Part shown: positions 1 to 7,239 of the stretch, piece after piece | Layout of the letters: the number at the start of each line of letters is the position of its first letter | Position numbering within the stretch: position 1 is the first letter of the stretch | Source of the DNA: a bacterium SM23_31 | GTDB taxonomy: Bacteria > SM23-31 | Reading direction: 5' to 3' | Length of the DNA: 22,434 nucleotides | Assembly (NCBI GenBank): GCA_001304035.1 | Contig: LJUD01000005.1 | Span: 1 to 22,434 of the forward strand | Position numbers and translations under genes: made by a program | The notes under the pieces: model-generated | What the model was told of the DNA's origin: nothing | Database searches by the model: none | What the model saw: the letters and a program-made list of their open reading frames with translations, nothing else

Positions 1-291
1 CATGATGGTTTTGTAACGCACGATAATTCTTCACCCTATGGAGCATACGACATGCTCGGTAATGTTTGGGAATGGTGCCATGACAGGTACAGTTCGAGCT
101 ATTACCAAGAATGCTACGACCAGGGCACTGTTGCCAATCCTTCAGGAGCTTCAACAGGCAATAACCGAATTTTCCGCGGCTGCAATTGGGGCCAAATTCT
201 TGGCTACGTGCGGTGTGCAAAACGGAGCTACTTCAACCCGAACATGATGGACTTCAGCGTTGGATTTCGCTGCCTCCGGGAATTTAAGTAA
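1..291 (+). CDS. SUMF1 / formylglycine-generating-enzyme-like protein, C-terminal part
   Basis: The reading frame is open from base 1 and ends at TAA 289-291, so the 5' part of the gene lies outside the window. The visible 96 residues contain the FGE-sulfatase (SUMF1) signature: PYGAYDMLGNVWEWCHDRY, then a FRGCNW block, an R-C-A-K-R segment and the terminal VGFRCLRE. These are the conserved C-terminal elements of the fold. Genuine formylglycine-generating enzymes carry a catalytic Cys pair shortly after the RGGS/W block. Here that stretch reads NWGQILGYVR with no such pair, so this is more likely a non-FGE SUMF1-domain protein (often exported or fused to other domains) than an active sulfatase-maturation enzyme. 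The family call is secure, the substrate is unknown, and any N-terminal domain or signal peptide cannot be seen. Confidence 0.85.
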   Translation, partial: HDGFVTHDNSSPYGAYDMLGNVWEWCHDRYSSSYYQECYDQGTVANPSGASTGNNRIFRGCNWGQILGYVRCAKRSYFNPNMMDFSVGFRCLREFK

Positions 292-367
292 TACGATCAA
301 TCCATAAATACCGCATAGACACGGCGGTGTATGGTAAGTGATTTTTATGATTTAAGGAGAATTTAGC

Positions 368-1522
368 ATGAAAACTAAATTGTTTTTTTCAATAATACTG
401 TTATTTGCGTTGTTTGTTGAATGCAATCAGCAAGAAACAGAACAAACTTCCTATACCGTAGAAACCATAGAAGGCGTGAAATACATACACAACCACGCGC
501 CTCAGTGGGGTGAAGAGGCGAAAGTGGAGCTGGAATTTGTGCAGAAAATCGGGGCTTTAGAGGCAACAGAATAAAATTATATTATGTATAACATCGGTGA
601 TGTCGCTCGTGACAGCGATGGAAATATTTACATTCTTGATTCAGGGGACTACCGTATACAGAGATTTGATTCTAAAGGAAATTACTTAACAACAATTGGA
701 AGAAAAGGCGAGGGTCCCGGAGAGTTTAGAGGTCCGGATAATTTAAATTTAGATAATGATGGTCAAATATACGTTGCTGATGGACGTAAATTTATAGTTT
801 TTATTAAAACAGGAAAAGAGATTCGAAGGTTTTCAATCGACAGAATAAGAGGTACTGGTCCCAGATGCAGGATTTTGCCGGGGAATAAACTGATTTTCGG
901 AGGTTTATTTCAGGCAGTTGGAATGATAAGCGACTACGAAAAACAAATAGATACAACGATTGGGTTTTATGATCTGTTTCGGATTATTAATGATAACGGG
1001 ATAACATTGTATTCTTTCGGGGAAATGGATATTTATAAACAAAAAGAGTCGGGCGGGCACTTTGTAAATGCCAATGCGTATTTTGATGTCGACAGGAATG
1101 GAAACATATATATTGCTTACCGGTACAGAAACCGGATTGAAAAACGTGATTACGAGGGTAACATTTTATTTGTTTTTGACCGTCCTATAAACTTTGAAGA
1201 GACGGGTTTTCTGTTTGACTGGGCATTGCATAACTATTCAAATTCCATTTCAACGTGCGTGGCAGTTGATAAAAAAGACCGCTTATGGATTATTACGCTC
1301 GTTGAACAGCCTGAAGAATGGCTCGAAGAAGATGAAAGTTATTTAAGACAGGTTGTAAAGAAATCAGCAGCAGTATTTGAAATATACAATATTGATGGCG
1401 TCCTTCTGGGTTCTCTGCCGCTGCCGGAAGACATATTTTTAATGCGTATTTTTGATGACCGGCTCTTGATAATTGACTCTGACCAGGTTGGCGTCTCGGA
1501 ATACAAGATAGTCGAGAAGTAA
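368..1522 (+). pseudogene. 6-bladed beta-propeller lipoprotein interrupted by one in-frame stop codon
   Basis: Two open segments, 368-574 and 584-1522, lie in the same frame. They are separated only by TAA 572-574 and three sense codons encoding N-Y-I. Read through, the product is 384 codons long. It aligns without a gap at this point to the paralogues at 17830-18981 (DAVDDNYIM) and 3397-4551 (SEDENYLLY), with the stop in place of an Asp or Glu. A GAA to TAA change would suffice. The start at 368 has AAGGAG about nine bases upstream. The N-terminus is a hydrophobic signal ending at Cys19 with Glu at -1, a non-standard lipobox. The rest has NHL/TolB-like blades: DGNIYILDSGDYRIQRFD, then the GRKGEGPGEF loop. 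ATG 584 has no ribosome-binding site, so separate expression of the second part is unlikely. It is either a recent pseudogene or a recoded gene; the remainder of the frame is intact. Confidence 0.8.
572..574 (+). other. In-frame TAA breaking the first propeller gene
   Basis: Frame and alignment to two paralogues in the window place this TAA inside the conserved E-x-E/D-N-Y-I/L segment just before the first propeller blade. No frameshift is needed to restore the frame. Confidence 0.85.
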
Positions 1523-1875
1523 CCGAGAGCAACCACGACCCGGCAGTGTACGGGAAATAAAAGATTTAATGAAAAGTATATAAATAAAATACCGGTATAG
1601 TGCTTCGCTATACCGGCACGTTCTTATTAGAACACAGATAAAGATATGATAAAGATGACCTAACCAAGTTTACGATTTGGTAGGTGCATTAAGTATAATA
1701 ATATTTTTTTTGAATGTCAATAAAAAAATTACTTTTGAGCTAAATTTTTTCGAAATCAGCAACTTTTTCCAGGATGCGTAATAAACTTTATTTTACCGTT
1801 GATTTTGCTTTTTTATATGCTTGCCTGTAAATATAAAAAATATCGCATACGGTATTTAAAAATAAGGAGCCCACA
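1523..1875 (+). promoter_or_regulatory. Long leader of propeller gene 2 (copy 1 of the duplicated leader)
   Basis: No gene is visible. From about 1540 the sequence matches 3061-3396 almost base for base. In order it holds a tail motif encoding DPAVYGK (1537-1560), a hairpin (ccggtatag / ctataccgg, 1611-1635), a second small hairpin (gttct / agaac, about 1640-1653), and a third inverted repeat (acctaaccaa / ttggtaggt, about 1668-1693, one base bulged). An AT-rich stretch with TATAAT-like sequence follows near 1695-1700. Last come a partial palindrome at 1840-1855 and AAGGAG seven bases before the ATG. Conservation in the second copy supports a functional leader. Promoter position is not certain. 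Confidence 0.5.
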
Positions 1876-1936
1876 ATGAAGGTAAAACCTGCACTATTCG
1901 TTTTTATCACTGTAATTCCATTTGTATTTAATTGCG
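1540..1936 (+). repeat. Leader/signal-peptide direct repeat, copy 1
   Basis: This ~397-bp segment recurs at 3061-3457, offset by exactly 1521 bp, with about 29 substitutions and no indels by eye. It spans the intergenic leader, ribosome-binding site, start codon and the first ~20 codons (the signal peptide) of propeller gene 2. Similarity stops near the predicted lipidated Cys. Confidence 0.85.
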
Positions 1937-3090
1937 GCTCTGATGTCGATGTTCAGACAGTGGAAATGCCGCCGCCATTAACCGATGTGTTGACTTTAAA
2001 GCTTTCTTTCGGTGATGAAAAGACTATTGATAAAGATGAATTTCTGCTTGCGCGACCGGTTGGAATAGCAGTTTCACCCGAGGGCGATATTGTCGTCAGC
2101 GATGAAACAAGGTTGAAAGTATTTGACGGGAATGGAACACCGAAAAAGATTGTAGGCAGATTCGGTCAGGGACCGGGAGAATTTAGATGGTATCCATTTC
2201 CAAGAATCAGTAATTCCGGCTTTGTTGCAGCTTTGGATGGAATGCCGCAACCAAAAGAAATTAATTTGTTCTCGGATGAGTATATTTTTATTAAAAGAAT
2301 GAACATGAGAAATGATACAAAATTGAAAAATCTCCTCAATAAAGATAATGCAACACTTGGAGGAGTCGGGAACATGATTATATTGAATGAAAATGAAATT
2401 GTCTATTCAGTCAGCGCTGAATTAATGTCAAGAGGTGCATCTGTTTATGGGAATAACTACCTTGTTTATGATACTAATGATACATTAAAAGTATTGGCAA
2501 AATATATGACAGAGGCTCATTACAGGGATATAACCACAGGAATGGGAGTGCCGAAACCATTTGTCGGGAGTTTTTTCTGGGCGGAATTACCGGAGAGGAA
2601 AGTTGTTTTTACCCACTCTGAATATGACGAGACTGTTGAACAAGGGAATTTTACGTATTCCTTGACAATTACGTCACTGGATGATTTTACCTCACAAAAG
2701 GTCGTCCAAAAATATGTGCCGGTTGCGATACCCGGTTCCATTAAGAAACAGTATGACGTAATATGGGATGAACGATTGGAAAAAACTATTAAAATTATGC
2801 AGAAGCATGTGAAGAACACAACCTATTATCATCACGTAACAGGTCTGAAGACTGACGGGAATTACATTTTTGTTTTTACTCACAAGAAAAACGAACTCGG
2901 TCATACGCTTGCAGATGTTTTAGACGCAACTACGAAAAAACGAATAAGTACCGCATATTTTTCATTCGTTCCTCGTGTAATAAAAGATGGATACGCTTAC
3001 AAAGTGAGCGATTACCTGCAAACCAATGAATTCCCGGAAATAGAAAAATACAAAATCGATCCGGCGGTGTATGGGAAATTAAACATTTAA
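1876..3090 (+). CDS. 6-bladed beta-propeller lipoprotein (gene 2)
   Basis: A 404-residue exported protein. The start ATG follows AAGGAG at seven bases. The N-terminus MKVKPALFVFITVIPFVFNC is a signal peptide ending in a Cys20 with Asn at -1, an atypical lipobox shared with gene 3. Residues ~55-120 show the first propeller blades (RPVGIAVSPEGDIVVSDE, KVFDGNG, GRFGQGPGEF). GQGPGEF is the characteristic loop of bacterial 6-bladed beta-propeller (NHL-like) lipoproteins. The central and C-terminal blades are divergent from the other copies. The C-terminus, ID-PAVYGKLNI, extends beyond the point where genes 1 and 3 stop. The ligand is unknown; such proteins are usually anchored in the cell envelope. 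It is the middle member of a three-gene tandem family and probably arose by duplication followed by strong divergence of the mature part. Confidence 0.8.
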   Translation: MKVKPALFVFITVIPFVFNCGSDVDVQTVEMPPPLTDVLTLKLSFGDEKTIDKDEFLLARPVGIAVSPEGDIVVSDETRLKVFDGNGTPKKIVGRFGQGPGEFRWYPFPRISNSGFVAALDGMPQPKEINLFSDEYIFIKRMNMRNDTKLKNLLNKDNATLGGVGNMIILNENEIVYSVSAELMSRGASVYGNNYLVYDTNDTLKVLAKYMTEAHYRDITTGMGVPKPFVGSFFWAELPERKVVFTHSEYDETVEQGNFTYSLTITSLDDFTSQKVVQKYVPVAIPGSIKKQYDVIWDERLEKTIKIMQKHVKNTTYYHHVTGLKTDGNYIFVFTHKKNELGHTLADVLDATTKKRISTAYFSFVPRVIKDGYAYKVSDYLQTNEFPEIEKYKIDPAVYGKLNI

Positions 3091-3457
3091 TGAAAAGTAT
3101 ATAAATAAAATACCGGTATAGCGCCACACTATACCGGCACGTTCTTATTAGAACACAGATAAAGATATGATAAAGAAGACCTAACCAAGTTTACGATTTG
3201 GTAGGTGAATTAAGTATAATAATATTTTTTTTGAATGTCAATAAAAAAATAACTTTTGAGCTAAATTTTTTCGAAATCAGCCACTTTTTCCAGGATGGGT
3301 AATAAATTTTATTTTACCGTTGATTTTTTTTATTTATATGCTTACCTGTAAATATAAAAAATATCGCATGCGATATATAAAAATAAGGAGCCCACAATGA
3401 AAACAAAACCTGCACTATTCATTTTTATCACTGTAATTGCAGTTGTATTCAATTGCA
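3061..3457 (+). repeat. Leader/signal-peptide direct repeat, copy 2
   Basis: Second copy of the 1540-1936 segment. It begins inside the last codons of propeller gene 2, runs through the leader and ends around the signal peptide of gene 3. The 9-bp hairpin stem is unchanged while four of seven loop bases differ between copies. Confidence 0.85.
3091..3396 (+). promoter_or_regulatory. Leader of propeller gene 3 with hairpins and 16-bp palindrome
   Basis: There is no gene in this 306-bp gap. It repeats the leader of gene 2: hairpin ccggtatag / ctataccgg at 3132-3156, then the same two smaller inverted repeats and the TATAAT-like stretch. At 3361-3376 it has a perfect palindrome (atatcgcatgcgatat) ending 20 bases before the ATG, just ahead of AAGGAG. 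The palindrome could be an operator or could fold in the mRNA beside the ribosome-binding site. In copy 1 the same place is only partly palindromic. Confidence 0.45.
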
Positions 3458-4551
3458 GTAATAGTGATGAAACCTACACCATCGAAATCAAAGACGATGT
3501 GAATTACGTAAACAACCATGCGTCTGTCTGGGGCGACGAACCGAAAGTGGCGCTTGAGTTCGTGCAGCAGTTCGGTAAACTTGAAAGTGAAGATGAAAAT
3601 TATCTCCTGTATCGACCGGTAGATGTGGCACGCGATTCAGAAGGGAATATTTACATCCTCGAAATGGGAAATACCAGAATCCAAAAATTCGACCGGAATG
3701 GTACATATATCATGACCATCGGACGAAAAGGAGCCGGACCTGGAGAATTTTCAATGCCGGCAGCAATGTCGATCGACAGGAACGAAAATTTGTTTGTTCT
3801 CGATGTGGGCAATATGCGGATTCAGGTTTTTTCATCAAAAGGTGAAGGCATGGGCAGCCACAGACTGGTCAAAATATTTGATTCATTCCGCATCTTATCC
3901 GATGGGAGACTGGCAGTATCGAATACTTCGGCAAGAACGGAACAGACAGTATCTAATTTGGTCAATGTAATCGATCTTGAAGGAAATGTTATCCATGAGT
4001 TTGGAACTTCGGTTCCGGACGACGATCCGGACGTTCAAGAAATAAAAAATACCTTTATGATTGACGTTGATCGGAGTGATAATATTTATGTTGCGTATAA
4101 AGTATTCAATAAGTTGGAAAAATTTTCACCTGAGGGCAAGCTCTTATTCAGTTCCGACCGCCCTTTAAATTTTGAGGAATCTTCAAAGGCTGAATATTTG
4201 CAAATAGGTTCTTTTAACATTCCGGTTTTTAACGAGATCTCTGAAGCGGTTCATATTGACGGCAAAAATAGAATATGGATTCTGACATGCACATTACCGT
4301 TACAAGAAGAGACGGAAAAATTAAAAGACTATAAGAACCTTCAGGAAGCACTGGAAGCGATTGGAAAATTAGAAGAAAGTGAGAAAGAAAGGACTGAATA
4401 TGAATTTCACATCTTTAATGAAGAAGGTGTGTTTCTCGGAGCCGTCCCAATAAAACAGCGGGGTACTTTTATGAGGATATACGGCGACTGCGTATACATT
4501 ATAGACCTGCAAGATATGGTTGTGAATGAATATAAAATCATCGAAAAATAG
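3397..4551 (+). CDS. 6-bladed beta-propeller lipoprotein (gene 3)
   Basis: A 384-residue exported protein. The signal peptide MKTKPALFIFITVIAVVFNC ends at Cys20, with Asn at -1. Residues ~28-60 contain the family's pre-propeller segment (DVNYVNNHASVWGDEPKVAL, then EFVQQFGKLES). Blades follow: RPVDVARDSEGNIYILEMGN, RIQKFDRNG, GRKGAGPGEF, SIDRNENLFVLDVGNMRIQVF. Later come DVDRSDNIYVAYKVFNKLEKF and SDRPLNFEES, and the C-terminal blade ends VVNEYKIIEK. It lacks the long tail of gene 2. A Glu/Lys-rich insert (about residues 305-332) sits before the last blade. Start and ribosome-binding site are the same as in gene 2. Ligand or partner is unknown. It is an intact paralogue of the broken gene 1 and of 17830-18981. 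Confidence 0.85.
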   Translation: MKTKPALFIFITVIAVVFNCSNSDETYTIEIKDDVNYVNNHASVWGDEPKVALEFVQQFGKLESEDENYLLYRPVDVARDSEGNIYILEMGNTRIQKFDRNGTYIMTIGRKGAGPGEFSMPAAMSIDRNENLFVLDVGNMRIQVFSSKGEGMGSHRLVKIFDSFRILSDGRLAVSNTSARTEQTVSNLVNVIDLEGNVIHEFGTSVPDDDPDVQEIKNTFMIDVDRSDNIYVAYKVFNKLEKFSPEGKLLFSSDRPLNFEESSKAEYLQIGSFNIPVFNEISEAVHIDGKNRIWILTCTLPLQEETEKLKDYKNLQEALEAIGKLEESEKERTEYEFHIFNEEGVFLGAVPIKQRGTFMRIYGDCVYIIDLQDMVVNEYKIIEK

Positions 4552-4696
4552 ACAATCCCGGCGCAACCCGGCTATGTACGGGAATTTGTATTTATTATAA
4601 ATTTGCGAAAGATTTACGAGATATAAACAAATGTTTTAGGTATTCGATACGCATAGATTACCGTTTTGCCCGGTCAAAAAATTTTGGTTTCCGTAT

Positions 4697-4726
4697 GGGC
4701 GAACCTGTGTGTTCGCCCCTTTTTTT
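4697..4726 (+). terminator. Terminator-like hairpin after propeller gene 3
   Basis: GGGCGAAC (4697-4704) and GTTCGCCC (4711-4718) form a perfect 8-bp stem with a six-base loop, followed by a run of seven T from 4720. It would terminate + strand transcription from gene 3, 145 bp after its stop. The same stem design recurs in other intergenic palindromes here, so it may be a repeat that doubles as a terminator. Confidence 0.6.
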
Positions 4727-4741
4727 GACGGTTTCCCTAAT

Positions 4742-4831
4742 ATCAGGGCAGACACACGGGTCTGATATTGCAATAGGGCAGACACATGGGTCTGATATTG
4801 CATCAGGGCAGACACGTGGGTCTGCCCCTAC
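4742..4831. repeat. Three tandem 30-bp repeats containing CAGAC/GTCTG inverted repeats
   Basis: GGGCAGACAC recurs at 4746, 4776 and 4806, an exact 30-bp period with few changes. Each unit holds CAGAC and GTCTG arms six bases apart. The third unit closes with a longer stem (GGGCAGAC / GTCTGCCC) followed by CCTAC. There are no unique spacers, so it is not CRISPR. Confidence 0.85.
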
Positions 4832-4916
4832 AGTATTACAAAAATCCCGTCAAACAGGTAGAACATATTTTAAGCATCCACAAGCACTGAAAATATAAAA
4901 AAAGGCTGTGCAAGTA

Positions 4917-6041
4917 TTATTCCAGTTTCTTTCTGAACCGCAGGATACTTAAAGACATGATAACTATTCCGAAAGCGATCATGGCAAGGAATTGCGGCAG
5001 GAGAATACCAAAAGTATTGCCTTTCAAAAAAATGCCGCGAACGATTTCGAGAAAATATCTCAGCGGAATAAAATAGGTAATATACTGGATTACCCTGGGC
5101 ATGTTTTCTATTGGGAAGATGAACCCGGAAAGATACACAAACGGAAGAATAACGAAAAAAGCGGCGCTGAGCATCGCCTGCTGCTGGGTGCGGGAGATTG
5201 TTGAAATAAAAAGCGCAAGACCGAGTGTGCTCAAGAGATACCCGAAAGTCAGGAAATAGAGCAGAACAAGGCTGCCCTCAAAGGGGACTTTGAACCAGAA
5301 ATGGGCAACGGTGATTACAACAGTGATAATAACGTATCCGATTATGGTAAAAGGTGCGAGTTTACCTATGATGAGTTGATAAGGTTTAACCGGTGTAACG
5401 ATAAGTTGTTCAAGCGTTCCGATTTCCTTTTCCTTGACGATTGCCATGGATGCCAGCGCTATAGTAATGATCATGAGAATCAGGCATACAACGCCGGGCA
5501 CCATAAAATTTGCGCTTTTAATTTCGGGATTGTACCACACCCGAGAACGCGTATCAATTAAAAAATATGAGACTTCAATATTATTTTTCGGTGCATTTTC
5601 CACCAAAGAGCGCGTAAAGCCGTTAATTATCCTCATACTGTAACCGAGGCCGATGTTAGCCGTGTTTGCGTCGCTTCCATCGACAAGTATTTGTACTTTT
5701 TCCGGTTCACCGCGTCGAATAGACCTGGCAAAACCATGCGGAATAACTATGGCAAGATTTGCCTCATTCCGGTTTATTATCGGGTCGATTTCCGATGAAA
5801 CATCTACGTAATTAACCTCCGAAAAGTATGGTGAGCCTATAAATCCTTCAATGAGATCACGACTGATCGAGGTTCTGTCTAAATCGCAAACTGCGAGTGT
5901 TAAATTTTTTATGTCAAGCGTTGCCGCATAACCCAAAAGAATGAGTTGAATAATCGGAGCAGCAAAAACAATAGGTAACATGCGGCGGTCTCTCCGCAGT
6001 TGTCGAAATTCTTTAAGAATTATCTGTTTAATACGAACCAT
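4917..6041 (-). CDS. ABC-2 type transporter permease (YbhR-like)
   Basis: A 374-residue inner-membrane permease of the ABC2_membrane_3 family. An N-terminal amphipathic KEFRQLRRDRR stretch leads into TM1 (~23-41). A large extracytoplasmic domain (~45-175) follows, containing DLDRTSISRDLI, NEANLAIVIP and VDGSDANTA. Five C-terminal membrane segments (~178-370) complete it. KEKEIGTLEQLIVTP after TM2 is the conserved coupling-helix motif that contacts the ATPase. The segment FVYLSGFIFPIENMP is typical of the family. Its start overlaps the stop of the upstream permease by one base (TGATG), so translation is coupled. With its paralogue upstream it probably forms a heterodimeric membrane channel exporting drugs or small amphiphiles, as in E. 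coli YbhFSR. The substrate is not shown by the sequence. Confidence 0.9.
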   Translation of the reverse strand: MVRIKQIILKEFRQLRRDRRMLPIVFAAPIIQLILLGYAATLDIKNLTLAVCDLDRTSISRDLIEGFIGSPYFSEVNYVDVSSEIDPIINRNEANLAIVIPHGFARSIRRGEPEKVQILVDGSDANTANIGLGYSMRIINGFTRSLVENAPKNNIEVSYFLIDTRSRVWYNPEIKSANFMVPGVVCLILMIITIALASMAIVKEKEIGTLEQLIVTPVKPYQLIIGKLAPFTIIGYVIITVVITVAHFWFKVPFEGSLVLLYFLTFGYLLSTLGLALFISTISRTQQQAMLSAAFFVILPFVYLSGFIFPIENMPRVIQYITYFIPLRYFLEIVRGIFLKGNTFGILLPQFLAMIAFGIVIMSLSILRFRKKLE

Positions 6042-7177
6042 CAGATTTCCCTTTTGTGCATTTTTATTGTGCTTATCAAAAAAACTACAAACGCAAATAT
6101 GCCCAGGTATGCCATCTGATCAAGATAGAGCGACATGCTTGTGCCTTTGAGGACTATTCCGCGAATTATTGTCAGGAAATACCGGGCAGGAACGATATAC
6201 GTTACTAATTGAATTGCAAAAGGCATACTCTTAATGGGAAACACGAAACCTGACAAAATCATCGTAGGGAGAATCGAGGAAAGCAGGGCAATAATGAAAG
6301 CCACCTGCTGTGTCTCTGCAATAGTAGAAATAAATAAACCCATGCCGAGTGCACCCATAAGAAACAGCGATATCGCTATATAGAGCTCAAAAATGCTGCC
6401 CTTTACCGTAATGTCAAAAAGATACCATCCCATGACGAGAACAAGTGTAGACGCAATCAAGGAAACAATAAAATATGTTATACTTTTTCCGATAATCCAT
6501 TCAAATGCACTGGTGGGAGAAACTTTTATCTGTTCAATAGTGCCAAGCTCTTTTTCACGGACTACTGAAAGCGATGTAGATACTACCCCGACTATCATTA
6601 ATATAAATGCAATCAATCCGGGCAAAAGAAATCGAACGGTCTTGAGGTCTTGATTGAACATAATCCGTTGTTCAATCGATACGGGAATCGAAAGAGTACT
6701 TCCTGTTCGTTGCATTCTCGATACAATAATTTTTTGCTGGTATGCGTTAATTATTGCATCGATGTATCCCAAAATAGTTTGTGCTGTATTTGCATTAGTT
6801 CCGTCAATGATAAATTGAACAGGAGTTTCAATACCTTCGATTATATTTTTTTCAAATCCTTTTGGAATTACCATGCATGCTGCTGCTTTTCCCCTGTCGA
6901 GATAGCTGTCTATTTCCTTACCGGATTCAAGATAATAGTGAGCAATAAAATAATCGTACTGCTGGAATGTCACTGCCAGTTTTCGGCTGTGTTCGGTTCT
7001 GTCCTGATCGAGGATGGCAAGCGATATATTTTTTACGTCAAAGTTAAGTGCATAACCGAAGAGAACCAGCATAAAAGCGGGGAAAAAAAGCAATAACGAG
7101 AGTGTTCTTTTATCCCGCCTGAGCTGGCGCAATTCTTTTTTGCTGATTGCTGCAATTCGTTCAAAGGATTTGATCAT
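6041..7177 (-). CDS. ABC-2 type transporter permease (YbhS-like)
   Basis: A 378-residue inner-membrane permease, homologous to its downstream neighbour. The N-terminal ISKKELRQLRRDKRTLSLLL precedes TM1 (~26-45). The extracytoplasmic domain follows (LDQDRTEHSRKLAV, KAAACMVIPKGFEK, IIDGTNANTAQ), then five C-terminal membrane segments with VREKELGTIEQIKVSPTSAF as the coupling motif and LSGFVFPIKSMP near the end. The start has AAGGAAC about five bases upstream. The TGATG junction with the next gene indicates coupling and a 1:1 product ratio. It is separated from the upstream ATPase by 62 bp that include a strong hairpin. Exporter subunit is a confident call; substrate unknown. Confidence 0.9.
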   Translation of the reverse strand: MIKSFERIAAISKKELRQLRRDKRTLSLLLFFPAFMLVLFGYALNFDVKNISLAILDQDRTEHSRKLAVTFQQYDYFIAHYYLESGKEIDSYLDRGKAAACMVIPKGFEKNIIEGIETPVQFIIDGTNANTAQTILGYIDAIINAYQQKIIVSRMQRTGSTLSIPVSIEQRIMFNQDLKTVRFLLPGLIAFILMIVGVVSTSLSVVREKELGTIEQIKVSPTSAFEWIIGKSITYFIVSLIASTLVLVMGWYLFDITVKGSIFELYIAISLFLMGALGMGLFISTIAETQQVAFIIALLSSILPTMILSGFVFPIKSMPFAIQLVTYIVPARYFLTIIRGIVLKGTSMSLYLDQMAYLGIFAFVVFLISTIKMHKREI

Positions 7178-7209
7178 TTAAGTTCCTTAAGTTTCCCCTC
7201 ACCCTTGAT

Positions 7210-7233
7210 CCCTCTCCCGCAAGCGGGAGAGGG
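7210..7233. repeat. Perfect 11-bp-arm palindrome between ATPase A and permease genes
   Basis: Arms CCCTCTCCCGC and GCGGGAGAGGG flank a central AA. It sits seven bases after the ATPase stop inside the operon. No T-run follows on the - strand, so it looks like an mRNA-stabilising or REP-like element rather than a terminator. Confidence 0.8.
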
Positions 7234-7239
7234 AAAATA

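Larger units (their letters stand above)
4552..4916. other. Convergent intergenic region with hairpins and 30-bp repeats
   Basis: This gap lies between the + strand propeller genes and the - strand transporter locus. It starts with a remnant of the NPAMYG tail motif (about 4566-4586). A terminator-like hairpin follows at 4697-4726 and three 30-bp repeats at 4742-4831. A short open frame across the repeats (4695-4898) has repetitive content and no ribosome-binding site, so it is not called as a gene. Confidence 0.7.

Noticed and set aside
584..1522. Independent 312-codon propeller gene starting at ATG 584
   Set aside because: There is no ribosome-binding site, it lacks a signal peptide, and the frame is continuous with the signal-bearing segment except for one stop codon.
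4742..4831. Possible CRISPR array
   Set aside because: The 30-bp units are contiguous and have no unique spacers, and there are no cas genes.
4695..4898. 67-codon + strand open frame
   Set aside because: It runs across the terminator hairpin and the 30-bp repeats. Its repeated GQTHGSDIA peptide only reflects the DNA repeats, and there is no ribosome-binding site.
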